Below, one piece after another: positions 57,003 through 64,000 of a stretch of 64,000 bases of DNA. This DNA is from Aegilops tauschii subsp. strangulata (taxonomy: Eukaryota; Streptophyta; Magnoliopsida; Poales; Poaceae). The number at the start of each line of letters is the position of its first letter. The first letter of the stretch is position 1. Where the stretch lies: assembly GCF_002575655.3 (NCBI RefSeq), contig NC_053039.3, positions 45,819,290 through 45,883,289 on the forward strand, read 5' to 3'. The position numbers and the translations under genes are program-made. A model generated the notes under the pieces. The model had not been told where the DNA came from, made no database searches, and worked only from the letters and a program-made list of their open reading frames with translations.

Positions 57003-57417
57003 TGTTGGAAATAACCACGTTGTCTAAGTCCGGGTCGGACTAGAGTCAATCACGTGTACATGTAGGAGTCCTAGTCCTAGTTAGCTTTAGGCTGTTTGGT
57101 TTAGCTCCTATATATACTTGTACCCCTGTAAGGTTTTTTGAACTCAGAAAAAAGCAATACAAAGCATAGGTGCGACACGCACCTATTAGCCATTAAATAT
57201 CTTGTGTTTCGCCGAGTTGTGCTAGTCTAGATCAATTAAGTATCCAGCCGTTGCTACGTACTAAGCTAGCTAGCTTCAACATCCATCAGCTAGTTTTGTA
57301 CGTGCACGTTGCCTCAGGAAGAATCAATCAAGCGTGGTTTCGTACGTACGTGTTCGGTCGACGGAAAGTACTCGTCAAGGAGCCGTCGTGCAACGTTTGA
57401 TCGGGCCTGTGCCAACA
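57003..57417 (+). repeat. 5' LTR of the 4.4-kb Copia element
   Basis: TGTTGGAAATAACC to CTGTGCCAACA. A TATA-like CTCCTATATATACTTG lies at about 57106-57120 and an AATACAAAG-type region follows at about 57157. Confidence 0.95.
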
Positions 57418-57419
57418 AT

Positions 57420-57432
57420 TGGTATCTAGAGC
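57420..57432 (+). other. Primer-binding site (tRNA-iMet-like)
   Basis: TGGTATCTAGAGC lies two bases after the LTR. It matches the initiator-Met primer site TGGTATCAGAGC with one extra base. Confidence 0.75.
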
Positions 57433-57472
57433 TTTGGTATTGACGTGATTCTCGGAAAGCAATCGAAGGATC

Positions 57473-60400
57473 ATGTCGACCACGGGCAAGGAGATTGTGA
57501 CGGCGGCAGCGGGAGCACCGATGCCGATGGTGGGGGGATCACAATTCCCCCGTCTGGATCGAGAGGACTACGCACTATGGGCGATGAACATGGAGGTCGC
57601 GATGGAGGGAGCTGAGTTCTGGGAAGCCGTCGACCCGGGCGGCGCCGAGTACGCAAAGGGCGCGGCGAAGTACCGGAAGGATCGTCAGGCGTTAACAGCT
57701 ATCTACTCCGCCATGCCGAAGGATGTGCTGCAACACCTCGTCGGAAAGAACTCGGCGAAGGAGGCATGGGAGACCATCAAGATCCTACACCAGGGTCATG
57801 ACCGTGTCAAGGAAGCACACCTTCAGTCCCTGATGAGAAGCTACGAGTGCCTGAAGATGGATGAAAGTGAGACGGTTGATCAGTTTGCCGCCCGTCTCAA
57901 GACCCTCGTCAATGGCATACGCAGCTATGGTTCAACCCTAGAAGAAGTTGCGATCGTCCGACGATTTTTGCGCGCCGCGCCGGCACGCTACATTCAGATT
58001 GTCACGTCGATCGAGCAATGTCTCGACCTGAAGACTCTCACGGTTGAGGATCTCGTCGGAAGGTTCAAGGCCCACGACGAGAGAATTCGTCTCAGTTTCG
58101 GCGACACGAAGGCGAGCGAGCACCTCATGCTTACAAAGGCGCAATGGATCGCCCTATCGAAAGAAAAGCAAGGCGGATCTACGAGCAGCGGCAAGAAGAA
58201 GGGGAAGGGGAAGCAGCACTCGGCGAGAAAGAACTTCGCCGACTCGGACGACGAGGATGCGCCTGCACCACCGAGGAGGAAGTTTGACATCAGAAAAGTG
58301 AGGTGTCATAAGTGTGGCCTCCTCGGTCACTTCAAGGCTAACTGCGAGGAAGCACCGAAGCAACGGGCGCTTATGGCCGAGGAAGGAGACGATGGGGATA
58401 TGATGCTAATGTGCGAGCTAGTGGACGAAGAGGATCCAGATGATCTTGGTCAGCTGGACACGGGTCCGGTGAGTGCATCTGCGTCAGTAAACCCAGGCGA
58501 AGTTATGGCGCCAGAAGACCATGACCCAAGGCGTGACAGTGTGATTACGCTAGTAAACCCGGGCGAAGTCGTGGCACCAGAAGACCATGACAGAAGGCGT
58601 GACGGTGTGGTCACGTTAGAAGCAGGCGAAGAAGTGGCGACAAAAGTCCATGACACAATGCGTGATGGTATGGTCGCGCTAGAAAACGGCGAAGACGTGT
58701 CGCCAGAAGAACATGACGCGGGGCGTGATGAAGCGATCATCCCAGAAGAACGCAACATGCGGCGAGCTACACTCGGACCAGATGAATTTGGCGCATACGT
58801 GATTTTGGATAGTGCAACGACGAGTTGCGCGGATGGGTCTAGTGGCGTTGTGAAGGTGGCAACGAGCGGCGTCGCGTCACACGCCAGTTCACCAGCTCCA
58901 TCGGCTGCGTTGCAGGTGCCGGGCAAGAGTGCTTCGCTCGATGACTCAGTGAGCACGTGTGCGAGCCAGGTTGCTGGCACTGCAGGCGGCAGCCCAGCGG
59001 CAACTGAAAGCAGCAGTAGCAGCAACACGTACGTGGCTGATGCTGCCTTGCCGGATAGCGCGTGCAGCCCAACAAACGGGCTGGATGAGACTGGCCACTA
59101 TATGCCTCATGCACACAGGCCAGGGAACCAACCACCACGTGGTGGTGATGGTCTACGAGACAAAGCAGGGAAGCAAAGCCCAGAAAATTTGCAAGGCGCA
59201 GAAAATTGTGCAGAAGGCAGTTCACCACCATGTGGAGGACCGAACGATGCCAAAAAAGGTGACGGGCAGCAGCGATGGAGTCCAGTAAACAGCAGGCTTG
59301 GAAGCCAGGTAAAAGAAGCAAAATCGCCAGCAACGGTAACTTTGGCAAGTTTAGATTCTTCAATAGCACACGAACGACGCGTGTTGGATCTCTCTCCAGA
59401 AGCAGGGCTCCAGATAAATTTGGTGAAGATGAAAAGTAAAGGGCAACGAAGTTTGCACATCGAGGAACCAGAAATTCTTGAAGATGCAAATATGGAGGAG
59501 TGTTGGCGTCGTGCTATGAATGAAGAGTTGTGGTCGATCCGAGACAACAATACATGGGAGCTCGCGGATCTTCCCAACGGTCAGAATGCCATAGAGCTCA
59601 AGTGGGTGTACAAAGTCAAGAAAGATGCCGAAAGAAACTTGATGAAGCATAAAGCAAGGCTTGTAGCTAAAGCATGCGTGCAAGAGCAAGATGTGGACTT
59701 CGAAGAAGTGTTCGCTCCGGTTGCAAGGATGGACTCGGTGAGACTACTTATAGCTCTCGCGGCTCAAGAATCTTGGAGGATACATCACTTGGATGTGAAC
59801 TCCGCGTTTTTGACCGGGGAGTTAGAAGAAGAATTGTATGTGAAGCAACCACCAGGGTACATCCAAGAAGGAGAGGAACACAAGGTATTGAAGCTACACA
59901 AGGCGTTGTACGGGCTACGACAAGCTCCTCATGCATGGAATGTTGAGCTTGACCGTACATTGATTTCTCTTGGATTTGAGAAAGCCCCACTAGAGCATGC
60001 TATGTACAAGCGAGGTGATGGCAATGATCGTCTACTAGTGGGCATCTATGTGGATGATTTGCTGATAACTGGAGCAGAAGAAGAGGTGATTGCAAACTTC
60101 AAACTACAAATGAAGAAGCTATTCAAGATGACTGATCTAGGGCTCTTGAGTTACTACCTCGGGATCGAGGTACAGCAAAAGCCGGAGGGGATCATAATAT
60201 GCCAGGAGGCATATGCAAAGAAGGTACTTGAAAGCTGTGGCATGAAAGATTGCAATCCAAGTCATGTTCCGATGAAGCCTCGTCTCAGACTAAGCAAGAA
60301 GAGTGAAGCACCCGCGGTTGATGCAATGGAGTATAGAAGTGTGGTCCGAAAGTTGAGGTATCTCACGAATACAAGACCGGACTTGGCCTATTCCGTTGGC

Positions 60401-61003
60401 ATAGTGAGTCGCTTCATGGAAGCACCCACGACGGAGCATTGGGCAGCGGTGGAAAATATACTCAGGTACATCAAAGGGACAACAAATTTCGGTTGTGTCT
60501 ACTTGAGAAAGAAGAAGAAGGAGATGGTGGAGCTACTTGGTTACAGTGATAGCGACATGGCAGGAGATGTGGACGACCGTAAAAGTACCTCGGGCGTGGC
60601 ATATTTTTTGGGAGGAAGCATAGTGAGTTGGCTGTCACAAAAGCAGAAGGTGGTCGCATTATCATCTCGTGAAGCAGAGTATATTGCAGCTGCAACCGCG
60701 GTGTGTCAAGGTGTGTGCCTTGGAAGGCTACTCGGTGACCTCACAGGTAAGGAACCGGAAGGAGTGGTGTTCAATATTGATGACGTGTCTACAATCTCTC
60801 TATGGAAGAATCCAGTGCATCATGGTAGATGCAAGGACATCGATATGAGATATCACTACCTAAGGGAGTGTGTGGAAGAAAGCAAGATCGACATCAACTA
60901 CGTTTGCACCGATGATCAGCTTGCAGATATCCTAACCAGATCTTTGGGACGACAGAAGTTCGTGAAGATGCGGCGAAGGATCGGCGTCCAAGCTGTGAAG
61001 TGA
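57473..61003 (+). CDS. Copia Gag-RT-RNase H polyprotein without integrase, 1176 aa
   Basis: Intact ORF from ATG 57473. Residues about 1-270 are Copia-type Gag (YALWAMNMEVAMEGAEFWEAV, SYECLKMDESETVDQFAARLK). Residues 278-291 are a CCHC knuckle (CHKCGLLGHFKANC). Residues about 335-430 hold four imperfect ~25-residue repeats (NPGEVMAPEDHDPRRD type). LDSATTS near residue 445 resembles a protease active site, but DSA replaces the DSG/DTG triad. Residues 450-675 are low-complexity Ser/Ala/Gly/Pro. RT starts near 680 (NEELWSIRDNNTWEL) with catalytic YVDD near 857. RNase H (GYSDSDMAGDVDDRKSTSG, SSREAEYIAAA) fills about 1020-1120. No HHCC zinc set or integrase core is present where it should lie between protease and RT. 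The family must borrow integrase, or this copy is a fused deletion product. Confidence 0.92.
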   Translation: MSTTGKEIVTAAAGAPMPMVGGSQFPRLDREDYALWAMNMEVAMEGAEFWEAVDPGGAEYAKGAAKYRKDRQALTAIYSAMPKDVLQHLVGKNSAKEAWETIKILHQGHDRVKEAHLQSLMRSYECLKMDESETVDQFAARLKTLVNGIRSYGSTLEEVAIVRRFLRAAPARYIQIVTSIEQCLDLKTLTVEDLVGRFKAHDERIRLSFGDTKASEHLMLTKAQWIALSKEKQGGSTSSGKKKGKGKQHSARKNFADSDDEDAPAPPRRKFDIRKVRCHKCGLLGHFKANCEEAPKQRALMAEEGDDGDMMLMCELVDEEDPDDLGQLDTGPVSASASVNPGEVMAPEDHDPRRDSVITLVNPGEVVAPEDHDRRRDGVVTLEAGEEVATKVHDTMRDGMVALENGEDVSPEEHDAGRDEAIIPEERNMRRATLGPDEFGAYVILDSATTSCADGSSGVVKVATSGVASHASSPAPSAALQVPGKSASLDDSVSTCASQVAGTAGGSPAATESSSSSNTYVADAALPDSACSPTNGLDETGHYMPHAHRPGNQPPRGGDGLRDKAGKQSPENLQGAENCAEGSSPPCGGPNDAKKGDGQQRWSPVNSRLGSQVKEAKSPATVTLASLDSSIAHERRVLDLSPEAGLQINLVKMKSKGQRSLHIEEPEILEDANMEECWRRAMNEELWSIRDNNTWELADLPNGQNAIELKWVYKVKKDAERNLMKHKARLVAKACVQEQDVDFEEVFAPVARMDSVRLLIALAAQESWRIHHLDVNSAFLTGELEEELYVKQPPGYIQEGEEHKVLKLHKALYGLRQAPHAWNVELDRTLISLGFEKAPLEHAMYKRGDGNDRLLVGIYVDDLLITGAEEEVIANFKLQMKKLFKMTDLGLLSYYLGIEVQQKPEGIIICQEAYAKKVLESCGMKDCNPSHVPMKPRLRLSKKSEAPAVDAMEYRSVVRKLRYLTNTRPDLAYSVGIVSRFMEAPTTEHWAAVENILRYIKGTTNFGCVYLRKKKKEMVELLGYSDSDMAGDVDDRKSTSGVAYFLGGSIVSWLSQKQKVVALSSREAEYIAAATAVCQGVCLGRLLGDLTGKEPEGVVFNIDDVSTISLWKNPVHHGRCKDIDMRYHYLRECVEESKIDINYVCTDDQLADILTRSLGRQKFVKMRRRIGVQAVK

Positions 61004-61027
61004 GGACATCGTGTTTAGGAGGGTGAT
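61004..61027 (+). other. Polypurine tract region
   Basis: GAGGACATCGTGTTTAGGAGGGTGAT lies directly before the 3' LTR. The purine-rich AGGAGGGTGA is the likely plus-strand primer. Confidence 0.65.
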
Positions 61028-61442
61028 TGTTGGAAATAACCACGCTGTCTAAGTCCGGGTCGGACTAGAGTCAATCACGTGTACATGTAGGAGTCCTAGT
61101 CCTAGTTAGCTTTAGGCTGTTTGGTTTAGCTCCTATATATACTTGTACCCCTGTAAGGTTTTTTGAACTCAGAAAAAAGCAATACAAAGCATAGGTGCGA
61201 CACGCACCTATTAGCCATCAAATATCTTGTGTTTCGCCGAGTTGTGTTAGTCTAGATCAATTAAGTATCCAGCCGTTGCTACGTACTAAGCTAGCTAGCT
61301 TCAACATCCATCAGCTAGTTTTGTACGTGCACGTTGCCTCAGGAAGAATCAATCAAGCATGGTTTCGTACGTACGTGTTCGGTCGACGGAAAGTACTCGT
61401 CAAGGAGCCGTCGTGCAACGTTTGATCGGGCATGTGCCAACA
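61028..61442 (+). repeat. 3' LTR of the 4.4-kb Copia element
   Basis: Same length as the 5' LTR. Five visible differences: cacgTtg/cacgCtg, ccatTaa/ccatCaa, gtgCtag/gtgTtag, caagCGtgg/caagCAtgg and gggCCtgtg/gggCAtgtg. Confidence 0.95.
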
Positions 61443-61915
61443 GTCGCGACCTGCCCTTTCTCTGCACAGGTCTAGCTCAAGACGGCGCAATCACTGGGAA
61501 GCCCCTACTCCAACCTGCCGATGGACACTGGCAACAGCCTCCGATCGCGGTTCTGGAAGCAGACACGATGGCTACCACGTGCAAGCCGGGCGACATGGCG
61601 AGCCACTTGCCTGCTGGTATCCTGGTGCATTTGGAAAGAGAGAAACGAGCGGATTTTCAACTCCAAGGCCAGCACGACGGACCAAGTCCACTCCAGAATC
61701 CTAGACGAGGCCAGATCGTGGCTACAAGCGGGCTTAGCCCCAATGACCAGTTTCTTCGAACCACCATGATTCCGGGTAGAGGCCAAGGAAATTACGCGGG
61801 GCTGCTAGTCCTGATTTGCTAGGGTTCCCTGACCCTTTCTTGTCACTGTGCCGTCCTTTCCACTACATCAATGAAAATCAGCATCCTGCTGCTCTTTCGT
61901 CAAAAAAAAAAAGCC
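61443..61915 (+). pseudogene. LINE ORF2 C-terminus and 3' end with poly-A
   Basis: After the Copia element the zf-RVT frame continues in phase: TCPFSAQV, a TAG at 61473-61475 where the family has Trp, then LKTAQSLG and further to VSWCIWKERNERIFNSK and ILDEARSWLQAGLAP, ending TGA near 61770. A short 3'UTR ends in TTTCGTCAAAAAAAAAAA at about 61905-61915, the LINE poly-A tail. This fixes the LINE orientation as plus. Confidence 0.8.
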
Positions 61916-62689
61916 TTCAAGCTTGTCGATCAGTTCAAAAATCCCGTGTGTGTCCTAAAGCTACCAAAAGCTGGTCTTCAAGAATTTCCATTATGTTGCT
62001 GAAAATAAGAAAACGGTTAATTAACTGAACAAAAAATAGCACACCAGACTAGCATGTGTTCTATAGCTTCTGCAAAGAAACCTTAAATAAGACACTTCCT
62101 ATTCACAGTTAACCATACAAGAAGAATTGATCAACGAAAGCACAAGTGAGCGGGTGAAGGAAATGAGAAACAACAAACAGAAATGACAATTAAGTAGATG
62201 TTACGGTTCGTGGTGGTGCCAAATGATGCTAGCATAAACAACAGGGAGAAACAAAGGTTATCTTCGATACATGAAAAGTAATAAGTCCATTTGGTTACTC
62301 ACTAGCCACTAGGCATAGCATTCAACTGATTCCTGGACCAGGTTTGAATAGCATACATCACAAAATGGCATAATTTGGCATCTCAATCAATCCAAAGGGT
62401 AAGTGACATTGGATACCGTGTGCTAGAAAACCTCATTGAAGAGTTTGTTTCTTTTTCCACTCTTAAAAAACCCTAAACCTAGTGATTACTACTACCTGGG
62501 GATTAGCTTTAGCTCGCCAGCTACACAAGAGAGGCGGGTGGCCACCTTCGGATCCGCAAACAAAGGAAGAAGAGGCCGAGTTTCGGACATAAAACCAACT
62601 TCTGCAGCATCCATCAACCAAAGTCTAGTAAGAACGATGGATTCTACCTACTCCATTTCATGATGAAGTTCAGAAGGGATCACCAAAAG
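61916..62689. other. Intergenic, no gene recognised
   Basis: No convincing coding or transposon ends. The open frame at 62436-62663 has no recognisable pattern. Confidence 0.45.
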
Positions 62690-62708
62690 CTTCACATGAC
62701 AACCAGCA

Positions 62709-62963
62709 ATGATGATCATATCCGCAAAATGGGCAGAATCCCTAGGACATGAACTGGATGATAAAATCAGAGATGACTTCTATCGCATCCAGAGGGACAT
62801 TGCAACGGTCATCATGAAAGAAGTCATCGAAGGGAAGGGAATATATCCTAGGCCTATATCGCGAGCTGACGTCCGAACTCGCATAGGCCTGCAACGTCAG
62901 GACTTGACGCCGTTCAAGAAGCTAGGGTGCATCCTCGATGATCTGGATGGATGGAACTTCTAA
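62709..62963 (+). pseudogene. C-terminal fragment of a CACTA-associated protease-like protein
   Basis: The frame reads WAESLGHELDDKIRDDFYRIQRDIATVIMKEVIE and ends LQRQDLTPFKKLGCILDDLDGWNF before TAA. I recall this as the C-terminus of the large Ulp1-protease-like proteins encoded with Triticeae CACTA transposons. The catalytic part would lie upstream and is absent. The ATG is probably not the native start. Confidence 0.5.
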
Positions 62964-63273
62964 TGATTGACGATGCCGATGATGATGATGTGTCGGTTGA
63001 ACTTAATTATATTTTCTGTAGCGATGAAACTTTGTGATGTCAACGGTCCTACTGAATTGTGCGTAACGCTAGTTTGTTTGTTTCGATACGATGGCCTGCG
63101 TACATCTAGTTAATTAGTTTGGGTACGATGAACATGCGTTTATTAATTATGTTTACTATATGTTGCATCTATTTGCTAACCCTTTCTTTTTGTGTTGCTC
63201 AAGTATATTATCTTGCATATTATTGTTGATTCCCTTGATGAAGATGCATCTCTAACAGGTACATAGATCCTTC
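62964..63273 (+). other. Spacer between the two CACTA-region ORFs
   Basis: AT-rich, with GATGATGATG microsatellite at the left and a CTCTAACAG that could be a 3' splice site 16 bases before the next ATG. Confidence 0.4.
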
Positions 63274-63522
63274 ATGGCGAAGAAGTGCTATGTCGTGTAC
63301 ATAGGAAAAGTTCTGGGAGTGTACGACGAGTGGCCCGAGTGTCAGGCCCAAGTGGAGCGGTTCTGCGCCAGCCATAAAGGGTTCGGTAGCAGACAAGAAG
63401 CAGAAGCGAGCCATTTGAGGTTCATGCTAGCAAAAGAGAGGAATCATAACAGCCGCCTCATGTACTGCATAGTTCCGCTCTCAGTCATAGTGATTGCTCT
63501 TCTCTTATATATCATTGTTTAG
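63274..63522 (+). CDS. Viroplasmin-domain (RNase H1 N-terminal type) protein with C-terminal membrane anchor, 82 aa
   Basis: ATG 63274. Residues 4-50 (CYVVYIGKVLGVYDEWPECQ, then FGSRQEAEASHLRF) match the RNase H1 N-terminal/viroplasmin fold, with its Y-VV-x-G-x-x-x-G-x-Y-x-x-W-x-x-C pattern. In RNase H1 this domain binds RNA/DNA hybrids. The last 21 residues (MYCIVPLSVIVIALLLYIIV) are a single hydrophobic span at the extreme C-terminus, as in tail-anchored proteins. It has no RNase H catalytic domain. It sits inside a CACTA-like element, so it is probably transposon-encoded; an upstream exon may exist. Confidence 0.65.
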   Translation: MAKKCYVVYIGKVLGVYDEWPECQAQVERFCASHKGFGSRQEAEASHLRFMLAKERNHNSRLMYCIVPLSVIVIALLLYIIV

Positions 63523-63764
63523 ATGATGACAATGTAGTTGCGAGTATTCGAGACTTGTATCACTATTTCAAGATGATGACGAGAGACATCACTTTGTGTT
63601 GGATGATGATTAAGATGATGACATGATTTGATAAGACTATTTGTATGTGTATGAGATGATTAGATTTGTATGTGTATGATATGATAGAGACTATTGTATA
63701 AACCTGTAAAAATACAAAACAAACATGCAATAGAAAAAAATAGAAAAATAATAACAATAGCGAG

Positions 63765-63875
63765 GGGTGTGTGTAGCAGTAGCGAGCAGTTAGCAGTAGC
63801 ATGCTCTAGAAAGACGGGCTGCACCTATTAGCAGCAGCGCGCTTATGTATCACGCGCTACTAACAACTACCCAAA
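63765..63875. repeat. CACTA-type subterminal repeats
   Basis: GTAGCAGTAGCGAGCAG, TTAGCAGTAGCATG, TTAGCAGCAGCGCGC and CACGCGCTACTAAC occur within about 100 bases on both strands, the kind of short repeats that bind transposase near CACTA ends. Confidence 0.6.
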
Positions 63876-64000
63876 AAAAAAACGTGAGCATTCACTGGTT
63901 GCCCGTGTAGCTTTGGTGTTGTCCGGTTGCAGGTTCGCTGGTTGACCGTAGATCCTCAAAAAATAAAAAACCGTTCGCTGCTGACTGAGCTAGCAACGCG

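Larger units (their letters stand above)
57003..61442 (+). mobile_element. Complete Copia element lacking integrase (4440 bp)
   Basis: LTRs of 415 bp (57003-57417 and 61028-61442) differ at five sites that I can count, about 1.2 percent. Perfect TSDs GTCGC lie at 56998-57002 and 61443-61447. It has a primer site, one uninterrupted ORF and a polypurine tract. At 1.3e-8 substitutions per site per year the divergence implies roughly half a million years; this is an estimate. It split the LINE zf-RVT frame. The ORF has Gag, RT and RNase H but no recognisable integrase, which is unusual for a complete, intact insertion. Confidence 0.95.
62690..64000 (+). mobile_element. CACTA-like DNA transposon, 3' part
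   Basis: Two small ORFs typical of the 3' side of Triticeae CACTA elements (62709-62963 and 63274-63522) are followed at about 63765-63875 by a cluster of AGCAGTAGCG/AGCGCGC-type subterminal repeats in both orientations. The CACTA terminus itself is not in the window or not intact, and the upstream transposase is missing. Confidence 0.55.

Noticed and set aside
58154..59577. Long minus-strand ORFs opposite the Copia polyprotein
   Set aside because: Antisense shadows of the GC-rich gag and linker; no recognisable domain.

Overview
The window looks like nuclear DNA of a large-genome grass, most likely a Triticeae cereal (wheat, barley or a relative). Evidence: plant genes with GT-AG introns, a steep 5'-to-3' GC gradient in the intronless PPR gene, a Stowaway MITE, and nested LTR retrotransposons of Angela/BARE and Tekay type with tRNA-iMet-like primer sites. 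No bacterial or organellar features are visible. Family names come from recognising domains and termini, not from a database search.

Layout. 1-6344: 5' part of a decayed minus-strand Copia element (Angela/BARE-like), inserted in a minus-strand LINE remnant (6345-7320). 7320-9126: AT-rich, gene-free, ending in a degenerate short tandem repeat. 9127-22765: a complete Gypsy chromovirus with ~3.96-kb LTRs, AAATA target-site duplications (TSDs) and an extra ORF before gag; its pol is broken. 22766-24300: AT-rich. 24600-26985: a LINE endonuclease fragment split by a solo LTR (TSD GTGGG). 27000-29312: antisense retroelement debris with a dense palindromic GGACGTCCG-like motif and one small ORF. 29633-29778: probable SINE.

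Host gene island, 30160-42621, all plus strand: a seven-coding-exon ureide permease gene, an intronless P-class PPR gene and an eight-exon MATE (DETOXIFICATION) transporter gene. Between the first two lie a Gypsy gag relic and an RNase H-like relic split by a 1.2-kb non-autonomous Mutator-like element. A Stowaway MITE follows the MATE gene.

44090-53067: a large Mutator-like element (MULE) with ~240-bp terminal inverted repeats (TIRs) and a near-perfect 9-bp TSD. It carries two convergent genes: a five-exon MuDR-type transposase (one nonsense codon, one frameshift) and, from the other end, an intact three-exon gene for a 229-aa GRF-zinc-finger-like, coiled-coil protein. A tandem array and a solo LTR (TSD GCTGG) lie between them. 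This convergent layout parallels maize MuDR (mudrA/mudrB) and is the most interesting system here.

53077-64000: a decayed coding relic, then a rearranged LINE (54640-61915) with an inverted internal block. The LINE is split by a complete, young-looking Copia element (57003-61442, TSD GTCGC) whose single 1176-aa ORF has Gag, reverse transcriptase and RNase H but no recognisable integrase. The window ends in the 3' part of a CACTA-like element that includes a small viroplasmin-domain protein with a C-terminal membrane anchor.

The three host genes have unrelated predicted roles (nitrogen/nucleobase transport, organelle RNA processing, drug/metabolite efflux) and look like an ordinary gene island in a transposon sea.
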